Virus record (IMG/VR): IMGVR_UViG_3300025853_000385
Span: 1-31,458 of that record
Length of the DNA stretch: 31,458 bases
Direction: 5' to 3' (one strand)
From: a virus
Part shown: piece by piece, positions 21,678-28,943 of the stretch
Layout of the letters: the number at the start of each line of letters is the position of its first letter
Position numbering within the stretch: the stretch's first letter is position 1
Program-made: the position numbers and the translations under genes
Notes under the pieces: model-generated
What the model saw: the letters and a program-made list of their open reading frames with translations, nothing else
Databases searched by the model: none
Told to the model about the DNA's origin: nothing

Positions 21678-23309
21678 TTAGTGTGTTTCTGCCCAATTAT
21701 TTCCAACTTTATAATCAGAATCTAAATCACACTTGAAGTTAAATACTTTCTGTGTTTGATACATAGCCTCCTTAGTTATCTTAGTGAACCTATTTATGTC
21801 TGGCTTCGCTACCTCGAACTGGTATTCGTCATGTACAGACGCTACCAGCTTGGCATCTAGGCCAGACTTCCTTACCCGTTTGTCTATCTCTACAAGCCAC
21901 TGCTTACAGACAATAGCGCCAGCACCTTGAAGCAAAGTATTAAGTGCTGCATGTTCTGACCTAATCATAAGACGCCTACCATCAAGGCCGGGAATACTGC
22001 CTTGCTGTGCAGCTTCTTGTATATTAGATCGCAGTGTACGCAGTGCTGGCATGTTAGCAAGGAACTTAGATATTAACTTCTGCCCCTTGCCAGTACCGCC
22101 TCCAACTATCTTACCAATCTTTGCTGGACCTGCACCATAAAGAAAAGCATAGATAAAAGTCTTTGCCTGATCTCTGTTGGACAGTCCTGCTGCACGTTGA
22201 TTGGCGGTATGAACATCGCCTGTAAGAACTTCGTTAGTGAAGTCAGCGTTGTTCATGTAGTGAGCGAGGCATCTAAGTTCAAGACCACTGGCATCCGTAC
22301 CTACAAGCTGATGGGTGTCAGGGTTAGAGATAGTCCATAGCTCACGACACTCTTTTCCATAGGGGCTGTACACAGCGGGAACCTGTGCCATGTTGGGGCT
22401 ATGATGTGCCATGCGTCCTGTAATAGTCTTGAGCGTTAACACTCTACCACGAACACGCATGTCCTCTCCACACTCTTTGATCCATGCCTTGAGCAGTCCT
22501 GTTCTTTTCTGTAGCAGAAAGTATCTACTAAACATCTGTGCTTCTGGCATATCAATCTTGGAGAGAACATCCTCATTGACAATCACATTGCCTTTGTCCG
22601 TGAGTTTATCCGGCTCCCATCCACGCTGCATCAGTCGGTCAGCTATCTGCTTACGACTAGCAATATTAAATGGTATCTCTTTAGTCTTTGTCTTTAACTC
22701 TACAATCGTAGGCTCAAACTCTTCCTGTGCATTTCGTTCGAGTTCGTGTTGCTCGTCCTCAAGTTTAGCAAGCAGTAGCTGTGCTTTCATAAGATCAAAA
22801 GCAAAGCCATTGTCCTGCTGTCTGTCGATTATAATACGGATGTTTCGTTCAAGATCATAGCACTGATTAGAAAACCTTTTCTTTTCCTTTTCTAAAGTTT
22901 GTGCAAGCTTGCGTGTCAGTTCGACATCACGCTGACAGTACTCCAACATGAGAGGAGAGAACTCACTGAAGTCATGGAAGTCAAGCTTTGCAAAACCAAG
23001 TCTTTCTCCCCACGACTCCAGTGAGTGACCACCCTCTCGCACCGGATTAAATAACTGCGACTCAAGCAGCGTGTCTCGAACCTGTAGCGGTGTGATAGAT
23101 GAGCCGGTGAATTTGTTTAGCAATGGTGCGTCAAAGCTAATGCCATTGTGCATAATGAACTGGTCAATCTTCTTGGACCAGTCACCAAACTCTTTACACT
23201 CGTCACCTACCCACTTACGTATCTCGCCCGTCTCATAATGCTGTGCGACTATGCAATGTATTTTCTTTGCATTGATAGCATCAGTCTCTATGTCCACTAC
23301 TGCTTTCAT
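21678..23309 (-). CDS. polA: Family A DNA polymerase (T7-like)
   Basis: This 543-residue replicative polymerase has proofreading. Exonuclease motifs: Asp6/Glu8 (DIETD), Asn55/Asp60 (HNGISFD), Tyr124/Asp128 (YCQRD). Polymerase motifs: A with Asp339 (TDASGLELR), B with Arg379, Lys383, Tyr387 and Tyr391 (RDQAKTFIYAFLYGAG), C with HDE at 493-495 (SVHDEYQFE). The residue equivalent to E. coli Phe762 is Tyr387, as in T7. It is much shorter than T7 polymerase (704), and there is little room for a thioredoxin-binding insert. It overlaps the upstream gene by 29 bases. Confidence 0.95.
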   Translation of the reverse strand: MKAVVDIETDAINAKKIHCIVAQHYETGEIRKWVGDECKEFGDWSKKIDQFIMHNGISFDAPLLNKFTGSSITPLQVRDTLLESQLFNPVREGGHSLESWGERLGFAKLDFHDFSEFSPLMLEYCQRDVELTRKLAQTLEKEKKRFSNQCYDLERNIRIIIDRQQDNGFAFDLMKAQLLLAKLEDEQHELERNAQEEFEPTIVELKTKTKEIPFNIASRKQIADRLMQRGWEPDKLTDKGNVIVNEDVLSKIDMPEAQMFSRYFLLQKRTGLLKAWIKECGEDMRVRGRVLTLKTITGRMAHHSPNMAQVPAVYSPYGKECRELWTISNPDTHQLVGTDASGLELRCLAHYMNNADFTNEVLTGDVHTANQRAAGLSNRDQAKTFIYAFLYGAGPAKIGKIVGGGTGKGQKLISKFLANMPALRTLRSNIQEAAQQGSIPGLDGRRLMIRSEHAALNTLLQGAGAIVCKQWLVEIDKRVRKSGLDAKLVASVHDEYQFEVAKPDINRFTKITKEAMYQTQKVFNFKCDLDSDYKVGNNWAETH

Positions 23310-23769
23310 TTTTCATATCCACTAGGTATGCATCTGCTGTTGGTATGTGAAAGAATTGTTCGCCCTTCCTGATGTTGCGGTTGGAAACTTCCTTAACTTC
23401 TGAGTTTAGCACAGTGTCGCCGTCAATGAACCATGCCTGTGTGCAGTCGTTACGAAAGACCACGAATGTAAGGAGATCATTATCGCATTCTTTCTTCCAT
23501 TTGTCAAGCAATCTTTTCTTTCTATATGGTATTCGTATCTCAGCCCACGAGTCGGGCCAAGGAGTTTTCCATGAATACTTTACCTCTACCTCGTACAAAT
23601 GTCGGGGTAAGTCGGGTGACACAGTGCTGACAATATCAAAGTAAGTTGTTTCATTAGTATCTATATTGTTGTGATCATTTTGTTTTAACCACGTAACCAT
23701 AGCATCTTTCGCAGCCTTATCGGCTACATCATACAATGCTTTGTCAAACTTCTTTTTAACCTCAGACAT
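23281..23769 (-). CDS. PD-(D/E)XK nuclease-like protein
   Basis: This 162-residue protein starts at the ATG at 23769, which overlaps the preceding stop; an upstream in-frame ATG lies deeper in that gene. The core has Asp45 (TYFDIVSTVSPDL), the E-x-K pair Glu62/Lys64 (LYEVEVKYSW), then a VVFRNDCTQAWFIDG strand-turn, the order expected of a PD-(D/E)XK fold. Cleavage activity and substrate are not known. It lies between the primase-helicase and polymerase genes, where T7-like phages keep endonucleases, so a resolvase or DNA-processing role is likely. Confidence 0.6.
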   Translation of the reverse strand: MSEVKKKFDKALYDVADKAAKDAMVTWLKQNDHNNIDTNETTYFDIVSTVSPDLPRHLYEVEVKYSWKTPWPDSWAEIRIPYRKKRLLDKWKKECDNDLLTFVVFRNDCTQAWFIDGDTVLNSEVKEVSNRNIRKGEQFFHIPTADAYLVDMKNESSSGHRD

Positions 23770-24043
23770 CTTCGTCCATCCAATCTTCATGTGGGAAGTG
23801 TTTCGCTTCAAATCCAATGCCTACTTCACTTTCATTTAGTTTAGTAAACAAATCAATTATATCTTTTCCTCCTAGTTGAGAATAGAACATTTTCTGTATT
23901 TTAGAAAGAGCATGTTCTTCTGATATTCCTGTACCCATAACTGTACCTACCAGTTTGATTGTTAGAACATAAGACTCTTCTTCAAATCCGTAGTCTTTAT
24001 TATGTCTATTCCAAAGTGGCTCTAGATTATCTTGTTTATTCAT
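23762..24043 (-). CDS. Hypothetical protein, 93 aa
   Basis: This small acidic protein begins MNKQDNLEPLWNRHNKDYGF, has a hydrophobic beta strand (YVLTIKLVGTVMGTG), then a helix starting EEHALSKIQKMF, and ends HFPHEDWMDEDV. It overlaps both neighbours by eight bases (primase-helicase upstream, nuclease-like gene downstream), which supports it as part of the replication operon. The strand-then-amphipathic-helix layout might form a small sensor or dimer domain, but no family is recognised. Confidence 0.65.
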   Translation of the reverse strand: MNKQDNLEPLWNRHNKDYGFEEESYVLTIKLVGTVMGTGISEEHALSKIQKMFYSQLGGKDIIDLFTKLNESEVGIGFEAKHFPHEDWMDEDV

Positions 24044-25661
24044 CTTCGTCCTCCACGAATGGGTTATCTACCTGCGTCATTCTACCAGTGTTGGAGTCGT
24101 AATGCAAGTAGCAAGCAATGCCCGTCTCACCAGTATACCTGTTCTTGAGAATGCGAATCGTAGTAGTGTTTGCCTCTACCTCATCCTCTGCCTGTTGGTT
24201 ACGCTCCAGAGCAAGCACAGCATCAGACAGATGTGCAATGGATGCAGACCCACGTAGATGTGACAGAGTAATCTCACGACCATCCTCATGCCCACGATCA
24301 CCGGCGGGGCGACGTAGGTGTGAGACAAGAAGCAAACCAATCTGCGTCTCCTCAACCAGAGAGCGTAGCTTGGTCATGAGAATATCAATAGACTTACGCT
24401 CGTCGCCGTTGTCTTCCTGACCGGACACAAGAATAGAAAGATGGTCAAGAATAATCCACTTGGTGTTGAGAGCCTTTGCCATGTACCGTACACGGTTGAG
24501 AATCTCATCGTTGTCCATGCTTCCGAAGTGATCGAACACATAGAACCTGCCGGTGCCGAGCGTCTTTTCTTGCCACTCATCAAGCTGTTCTTGTGTGTAC
24601 TGTTCACGAATCTCCTTGATGTACAGACGTGCATTAGCTTCCACACTCATGAGATTGAACGCAGTCTGCTTAGTGTTCTCCTCCATTGCAAGGACGCCAA
24701 TGTTCTCCTCAGTATTGTGCATCAGGTGATACATTAGCTCACGCATGATACTGGACTTGCCCATACCAGCGCCAGAAGTAAACGTGATAAGCTCTCCGGT
24801 ACGCATACCATACGTCTTCTCGTTCAGCTTTGACCACGGGTAAGGACAGGTCTGATTGTGCGTCTCTTCGTACAAGCTGCGACCAAGATCAGCAAGGTTG
24901 ATAATACCTGCTGGTGTGTAGGTCTGTGCGTTCCACCATGTCTGCACGAACTTCTCACGCTGACCGACCTTCAGATACTCGTTAGCATCCTTCAGTTCGA
25001 GGCTCATGATCTTACACTTGTTAGGCTCGAACAGCTTTGCCACAGCCTGCTGTGCATCTTTACCTTGCTGGTCGTTGTCAAAGCACAGAACAATCGTATC
25101 AAACTTATTGAGATAGTCCAGCGCCTGACGGCAGTTCTTCAGCGCAGACTGTGCGCCATTCTTGATAGATACGACCGGCCACTTCGACCCAAGAAGCTGA
25201 TACGCACTCATCGCATCAAGCTCGCCCTCACATACGGTAATGAACTTACCTGCCTGACCAAAGATGTTCTGACCAAACAGTCCTGCATCTGACAAGTTGC
25301 CCTCCGACCAGAACTGCTTGTCGCTGGTGCGGCGGAACTTAGTTCCGATGTGGTTGCTGTTCTTGTCGTAATACTTGTACATGTGTTCGGTGACCATGTT
25401 GCCGTCCTTGACAACCGACACACCATAACGCTTACAGGTATCTAAAGTAATCTTACGATCAGGAATATCAGAAACAATAAAGTTCTTAGCTTGCTGGTTC
25501 ATGTTAACAATCTTTTTGGGTGCAGGTGTGTGTTGCATTTGGTTTCCATTCTTGTAGGGTTTCGCTTCATCGCAGCTAAAACATTTTGTACCCCAATCGT
25601 AGTACGCTAGTGCGTCGGATGATCCGCAGTCGGGGCAGGGTTGGTGCGTTTTGTTTTCCAT
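24036..25661 (-). CDS. Bifunctional primase-helicase (T7 gp4-like)
   Basis: This 541-residue replication protein makes primers and unwinds DNA. In order: a CHC2-type zinc finger with Cys9, Cys12, Cys27 and Cys30; a TOPRIM primase domain with Glu145 (CEGELDA) and DND at 195-197; then a RecA-like DnaB/gp4 helicase with Walker A GAGMGKSS (297-304), Asp406 in IILDHLSIL (Walker B) and a late SHLRRPAGDRGHEDG/HLRGSASIAHLSD segment. The ATG at 25661 is chosen for the GGAG seven bases upstream; an in-frame TTG at 25673 overlaps that site. It lies just after the 25675-25726 hairpin and heads the core replication genes. Confidence 0.95.
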   Translation of the reverse strand: MENKTHQPCPDCGSSDALAYYDWGTKCFSCDEAKPYKNGNQMQHTPAPKKIVNMNQQAKNFIVSDIPDRKITLDTCKRYGVSVVKDGNMVTEHMYKYYDKNSNHIGTKFRRTSDKQFWSEGNLSDAGLFGQNIFGQAGKFITVCEGELDAMSAYQLLGSKWPVVSIKNGAQSALKNCRQALDYLNKFDTIVLCFDNDQQGKDAQQAVAKLFEPNKCKIMSLELKDANEYLKVGQREKFVQTWWNAQTYTPAGIINLADLGRSLYEETHNQTCPYPWSKLNEKTYGMRTGELITFTSGAGMGKSSIMRELMYHLMHNTEENIGVLAMEENTKQTAFNLMSVEANARLYIKEIREQYTQEQLDEWQEKTLGTGRFYVFDHFGSMDNDEILNRVRYMAKALNTKWIILDHLSILVSGQEDNGDERKSIDILMTKLRSLVEETQIGLLLVSHLRRPAGDRGHEDGREITLSHLRGSASIAHLSDAVLALERNQQAEDEVEANTTTIRILKNRYTGETGIACYLHYDSNTGRMTQVDNPFVEDEDE

Positions 25662-25674
25662 AAACTTCTCCAAA

Positions 25675-25726
25675 TTAATTGAGCCTTAGTAGTTTCGTAG
25701 AAACTTCACTACTAAGACTCAATTAA
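25675..25726 (-). ncRNA. Bulged stem-loop ahead of primase-helicase (element H2)
   Basis: As - strand RNA: a 16-bp outer stem (TTAATTGAGTCTTAGT with ACTAAGGCTCAATTAA, one U-G wobble), a five-base 5' bulge AGTGA, a 6-bp upper stem AGTTTC/GAAACT and a three-base loop TAC. It begins two bases after the preceding stop and ends just before the GGAG of the primase-helicase. The same architecture with different pairing bases occurs at 31389-31441. On the + strand the wobble would be a C-A mismatch, so the structure is made for the - strand transcript. It is possibly an RNase III-type processing site or mRNA stabiliser. Confidence 0.75.
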
Positions 25727-25728
25727 GT

Positions 25729-25941
25729 TTACCATTTACCTTTGCTATTTTGATACAGTTCCAAAGATATTTCTCTTCGCTCTGCTGCTAACTCCTTCTC
25801 CAGTGATATCAGCGTTTCAATCTGGTCAACTCTTTCAAGCTTACGCCATGCTGCTTTGAAAGATGTTTGCATTTTACCTCGTGTCTTTGGTTTATATACT
25901 TCAATAAGAACTTCCATCTCTTTATCCTTTTTGGATTTCAT
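25729..25941 (-). CDS. Hypothetical basic helical protein, 70 aa
   Basis: The ATG at 25941 is chosen for an AGGAG six bases ahead; a longer in-frame start at 26052 lies inside the neighbouring 52-residue gene. The protein is rich in Lys/Glu/Arg and almost wholly helical (MKSKKDKEMEVLIEVYKPKT start; a later LEKELAAERREISLEL coiled-coil-like helix). It could bind nucleic acid or a host protein, but no family was recognised. It is the last gene before hairpin H2. Confidence 0.65.
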   Translation of the reverse strand: MKSKKDKEMEVLIEVYKPKTRGKMQTSFKAAWRKLERVDQIETLISLEKELAAERREISLELYQNSKGKW

Positions 25942-26080
25942 ATACTCCTCTTGCAGATTTGTGGGTAAGATGTTGAGTGAGGTTGTCTCTGTTTCGAAGC
26001 TCTTCCTCGGCTTCTTTTTTCGTGCGAAAATTCTTGACAACCACATCACCAAACTCCTTCTTCAATATTAGCTTCCACAT
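25922..26080 (-). CDS. Hypothetical small protein, 52 aa
   Basis: It begins MWKLILKKEFGDVVVKNFRT, continues with KKEAEEELRNR and ends RGVYEIQKG, a compact beta-hairpin plus helix layout common in phage early proteins. The ATG at 26080 has GGAG six bases upstream; another ATG four codons earlier is possible. It overlaps ThyX by 13 bases and the next gene by 20 bases. Function unknown, but the folded-looking sequence and tight coupling support a real gene. Confidence 0.65.
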   Translation of the reverse strand: MWKLILKKEFGDVVVKNFRTKKEAEEELRNRDNLTQHLTHKSARGVYEIQKG

Positions 26081-26700
26081 AACGCACTCCATGATACAGG
26101 AAAAAGTTCATTCATGTGAGTATCAATCTCCTTTGCAATCTCTCTCGTCTCTAGCTGTGCATCTTTGGCGTTGCGTAACTTAACAACTCTAGCGAAAGCC
26201 ATAAGTGTACCAGACCAGTACCACTCTGTCAATAGACTTTGTGGTAGTATTGCTCTGGCTTGTTCTGCACATACACCGGAGTCAATCATAGCTTTGTAAG
26301 CATCGGCACAGTGGCGTTCCGCATCACTGAACATATGATCCATCACAGACTGCGAGGCCACTCTCTTTCTGAGCGAACCCTGCTTGATATCGTCGGACGC
26401 TTGCCGCCAGTAGTCAGGCTTCCAGAACTCTGGCTCTGTCTTAATGTAGCGGCGGCTGACCTCGTTCCAGACCAGACCTACCTGATGCTTCATCAACTGA
26501 CGTGCTACAAAGACAGGAGCTTTAATCCTGAACTGTGCGGAGGCATGACCAAAGGGTGTCCAGTGATTATGCTTTGCTAGATACTGTATTAGTTTAGTGT
26601 CTCCGTCTGACAGTTCCTTGCTCTCCTTATTGAAGCTAACTCTTGCTGCGTTAACCACAGATAGATCACTACCCATGTGATCAATCAGTTCAACTGTCAT
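26068..26700 (-). CDS. thyX: FAD-dependent thymidylate synthase
   Basis: This 210-residue enzyme makes dTMP from dUMP using methylene-tetrahydrofolate and flavin. The family core is clear: PFGHASAQFRIKAPVFVARQ (49-68) and KHQVGLVWNEVSRRY (71-85), corresponding to the RHR...SxNExSxRY signature. ARAILPQSLLTEWYWSGTL (148-166) follows with the conserved arginine (Arg149). The usual RHR reads KHQ here and the Ser six residues on is Val/Trp, a divergence shared in kind by some phage ThyX proteins; activity is still likely. It pairs functionally with the RNR at 17501-19186. Confidence 0.93.
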   Translation of the reverse strand: MTVELIDHMGSDLSVVNAARVSFNKESKELSDGDTKLIQYLAKHNHWTPFGHASAQFRIKAPVFVARQLMKHQVGLVWNEVSRRYIKTEPEFWKPDYWRQASDDIKQGSLRKRVASQSVMDHMFSDAERHCADAYKAMIDSGVCAEQARAILPQSLLTEWYWSGTLMAFARVVKLRNAKDAQLETREIAKEIDTHMNELFPVSWSALCGS

Positions 26701-26875
26701 CGTAGGCTTCCTCCCAGATATTTTCTATGAAACTTTCTTTGTCGTCCATAATCTCGTCAGCCTCTAGTCGGGCCAGCCTCTTTGCTTCTTTGTCGTTATA
26801 GCCTTCGGACTTGTACTGTCCCACCAGTGAACGAAACAATTCTTTTCGTTCTTTCTGCCAAAGGTTTCTGCTCAT
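26690..26875 (-). CDS. Hypothetical helical protein, 61 aa
   Basis: This highly charged helical protein begins MSRNLWQKERKELFRSLVGQ, continues with a DKEAKRLARLEADEIM helix and ends in an acidic segment (IWEEAYDDS). It overlaps ThyX by 11 bases and the preceding gene by one (TGATG). No family was recognised. Confidence 0.65.
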   Translation of the reverse strand: MSRNLWQKERKELFRSLVGQYKSEGYNDKEAKRLARLEADEIMDDKESFIENIWEEAYDDS

Positions 26876-27045
26876 CAGTCTAAATCCTCTAGGTCTTTGA
26901 AAAATTGGTTCCTGTCTTCAACACTATTAACATTATAGCCTGACTCTTTCATTAGCTGCCAGACTTCTACAGAATATCCAAGACTTTTTCTTAGAACATC
27001 TTCTTTCTGTAGTCGGTGCCAATCAAAGTCGTACACCTTTGTCAT
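26875..27045 (-). CDS. Hypothetical protein, 56 aa
   Basis: This gene begins MTKVYDFDWHRLQKEDVLRK and ends FFKDLEDLD. Two helices with several aromatic residues and a Gly-Tyr turn (SGYNVNSVEDRN) suggest a small folded helical protein. Its TGA overlaps the next ATG by one base (TGATG), and its start overlaps the coiled-coil gene upstream by 23 bases. It fills an otherwise unexplained gap between credible genes. Function unknown. Confidence 0.65.
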   Translation of the reverse strand: MTKVYDFDWHRLQKEDVLRKSLGYSVEVWQLMKESGYNVNSVEDRNQFFKDLEDLD

Positions 27046-27205
27046 CGTGTTCTACCCATGTGGTATTTGCCTCTGTTTGTTTTATTTTTGCTAACTCTTC
27101 TCTTAATTGTTTAATTGTATTTTCCTGTTCTCTTACCCTACCTTTCAGTTGTTTAACATGGGTGTTTAGAGTCTCCCAAGCGGACTGTAGCTGTTTGTCA
27201 GACAT
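27023..27205 (-). CDS. Small coiled-coil protein, 60 aa
   Basis: Residues about 8-45 are a clear coiled-coil candidate with a heptad-like pattern (LKGRVREQENTIKQLREELA). It ends with an acidic/basic tail (TTWVEHDDKGVRL). It probably dimerises. It could be an adaptor or anti-host factor, but nothing identifies it. It lies 12 bases after the SleB-like hydrolase stop. Confidence 0.6.
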   Translation of the reverse strand: MSDKQLQSAWETLNTHVKQLKGRVREQENTIKQLREELAKIKQTEANTTWVEHDDKGVRL

Positions 27206-27217
27206 ATTATACTCCTG

Positions 27218-27700
27218 TTAATTGCGAGTGTCAAGATAAAAGATGTGACTACCAACCTGCCCTAGCACCATGAAGTCCTCATCGGTTGCCCAATAAGGGG
27301 TAACGTAGGCGGCATGGTAATGAGTAGCACCTCCCGTCTGACTCAGAATAGCACCTTTTAGAGCAAGCTCTGCTGCGCTGACCGACTCTCGATAAGCATC
27401 AACATTGGCTATGGTTTCCGGCTTACCGTCACACCAGTAGGAGAACTGACATTTGTTTCGTACAAGTTTACCTTTCCACTTCTTTCCTTGATGTACTACA
27501 TCACAGATGTTATCTGGATAACGATGCGACTCTACTCGTGCAAGGATAACATTAGCTACCGCAAGCTGCGCAACAAACGGTTCTGAACGTGCCTCAAAAT
27601 AAACTGCTTCTGCGAGACATGATAGTTCATCAGCTTTTACAGTTACACTTTTAAGAGTTACTAATAAGGTAGCTAGTAGAAAAATACCAATGTACTTCAT
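27218..27700 (-). CDS. Secreted cell-wall hydrolase, SleB (Hydrolase_2) family
   Basis: This 160-residue lytic-transglycosylase-like muramidase acts on peptidoglycan. The start at 27700 is fixed by an ATGA overlap with the upstream gene; an in-frame ATG 21 codons earlier is unlikely. Residues 1-22 (MKYIGIFLLATLLVTLKSVT then VKA) form a signal peptide or signal-anchor, and the domain starts LSCLAEAVYFEARSEP with the family's catalytic glutamate, then VANVILARVESHRYPDNICD and the later HYHAAYVTPYW. Export means it could act without a holin. It lies among early-type genes, far from the + strand M15 endolysin. Confidence 0.87.
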   Translation of the reverse strand: MKYIGIFLLATLLVTLKSVTVKADELSCLAEAVYFEARSEPFVAQLAVANVILARVESHRYPDNICDVVHQGKKWKGKLVRNKCQFSYWCDGKPETIANVDAYRESVSAAELALKGAILSQTGGATHYHAAYVTPYWATDEDFMVLGQVGSHIFYLDTRN

Positions 27701-27894
27701 TGTAACTTCTCTATCTTTATATTGAAGGGAAAACCTGTAGACAATTCTCGTATACCATGACACATAAGATAGGCGACAGCATCCTCATAATGATCGAAGA
27801 TATATACTTCTTCCTTCTCCTGATCTATCATAACATCAAAGTTATCTATGTCAGTAACTGTGTCGTCTTCAGATTGAGTTATGATGTAGGACAT
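27697..27894 (-). CDS. Hypothetical acidic protein, 65 aa
   Basis: This acidic protein begins MSYIITQSEDDTVTDIDNFD, then has a VYIFDHYEDAVAYLMCHGI segment, and ends NIKIEKLQ. The strand-helix-strand pattern suggests a small alpha/beta domain. An AGGAG lies nine bases before the ATG, which overlaps the stop of an 18-residue frame (TAATG). It overlaps the SleB-like start by four bases. No family was recognised. Confidence 0.65.
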   Translation of the reverse strand: MSYIITQSEDDTVTDIDNFDVMIDQEKEEVYIFDHYEDAVAYLMCHGIRELSTGFPFNIKIEKLQ

Positions 27895-27950
27895 TACGTT
27901 ACTCCTGCGAACAATATATCAATAAGTATTCTTATCAAGTCTAAGTTCAT
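27894..27950 (-). CDS. Possible 18-residue hydrophobic micro-protein
   Basis: The ATG overlaps the stop of the 47-residue gene (ATGA) and the TAA overlaps the next ATG (TAATG). The product would be MNLDLIRILIDILFAGVT, a short amphipathic helix. Coupling at both ends is what the real genes here show, but the frame is so short that chance, or a translation bridge between neighbours, cannot be excluded. Confidence 0.35.
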   Translation of the reverse strand: MNLDLIRILIDILFAGVT

Positions 27951-28090
27951 CGACCTTGTCCTCTATACTTTTTCCAGTTAAGTTTCTTGTGTTTGTTTTT
28001 GGGACGGGATAAATTTCCCGCCCCTATTGATGTACGCTTCTTGATTCGATGTAGTGTCGGGTCGTACTTGCCGTCAGATTTCTTAGACAT
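27947..28090 (-). CDS. Small basic protein, 47 aa
   Basis: This strongly basic protein begins MSKKSDGKYDPTLHRIKKRT, continues SIGAGNLSRPKNKHKKLNWK and ends KYRGQGR. The SRPKNKHK...KYRGQGR pattern resembles short basic proteins I recall from marine phages. With 14 lysines/arginines clustered, RNA or DNA binding is the natural guess. It overlaps the DUF932 stop by eight bases and the micro-frame by four. Confidence 0.65.
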   Translation of the reverse strand: MSKKSDGKYDPTLHRIKKRTSIGAGNLSRPKNKHKKLNWKKYRGQGR

Positions 28091-28943
28091 TCTCCAGTTC
28101 CTTCCAGTGGGTTGAGTCCATCATCTTCCGTACTTTATCTTCACGCAGGACTCTGGTGTTCTCTTTTGGTACGTGCGTAGACCATGCCGTAGCAGCCTGA
28201 TATGCAGTCCAGAGTGTGCCTTCAGTACGCTCCCCATACTTCTCATAGTTGCCACGCCCAATAATGTGACGGTTCTCCTCGTCAAATGTTTTCATCAGGT
28301 TGGAGAGCATCACCTTGTTAGGTACCTGTGCTTTGGTCACGTTGTCCAGACGCTTTGCCAGTGTACGGCTAAACAAATTGATAGCCTGATCTCTGGACAC
28401 GGGGGTCTGATACCAGCGGTGCATCTTATTTATACCAGCGTTGGAGATATAGTCCGATGCTGCCCTGATCTTACCTGCAAAGCTCGGCACAGAGAAGTTC
28501 TTAGAGTGACGGCCATAGACATACGCCAGCTTGTTGCCGTCAACCAGAGTATTATAACATGCGGAACGAAAGTATCCCATCATCCCGTTGTTAGCCCATG
28601 TCCTGTTGTGGCTGGTACGAAACTTGAACTGCGGCGTGACCATATCGTTCCTGCCATCAATGGTTGTGGACTCCGCAAAGAACTTAGCAGTAAGCTCTAG
28701 CTGCATACCATCATTGATGACGTTGGTTTCAAATTTAGCAGCCTCTAGATCAATGCCTGACATATTGATTGACTGTTCAAGGTTCTCCACAATATCAAGA
28801 TATTGTACAGGTTCGTAGCTATCAGATACAATAGCTAGTGTCTGTCCAGTATCTACACGACGCAAGCCCACACCAATGTCAGTCGGTACGTCTTGCAGGT
28901 CAAACTTCTCTACAGAAAAGTTAAGTTTGTCATGGTCAAACAT
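28083..28943 (-). CDS. DUF932 (phage/plasmid-like) protein
   Basis: This 286-residue protein is of the DUF932 family, common on phages and plasmids and without a firm biochemical role. Family traits: an N-terminal domain with VGLRRVDTGQTLAIVSDSYE then PVQYLDIVENLEQS; a central beta strand ELTAKFFAESTTIDG with TPQFKFRTSHNRTWANNGMM; a CYNTLV segment; and a helical C-terminus with an AYQAATAWSTHV stretch. In other phages it is an early gene, consistent with its place here. Start and stop overlap neighbours by eight bases each. Confidence 0.85.
   Translation of the reverse strand: MFDHDKLNFSVEKFDLQDVPTDIGVGLRRVDTGQTLAIVSDSYEPVQYLDIVENLEQSINMSGIDLEAAKFETNVINDGMQLELTAKFFAESTTIDGRNDMVTPQFKFRTSHNRTWANNGMMGYFRSACYNTLVDGNKLAYVYGRHSKNFSVPSFAGKIRAASDYISNAGINKMHRWYQTPVSRDQAINLFSRTLAKRLDNVTKAQVPNKVMLSNLMKTFDEENRHIIGRGNYEKYGERTEGTLWTAYQAATAWSTHVPKENTRVLREDKVRKMMDSTHWKELENV

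Noticed and set aside
22411-22860. 149-codon + strand frame
   Set aside because: It is antisense to the DNA polymerase; Ser/Leu/Arg-rich shadow composition and no coupling.
25675-25726. Intrinsic terminator
   Set aside because: The stem is long and AT-rich and is followed by ATTTGGAG, the next gene's ribosome site, with no T run.
28173-28700. Long open frame on + strand (175 codons)
   Set aside because: It is antisense to the DUF932 gene, has an odd Cys/Leu/Val/Arg composition, no ribosome site, and no neighbours on its strand.
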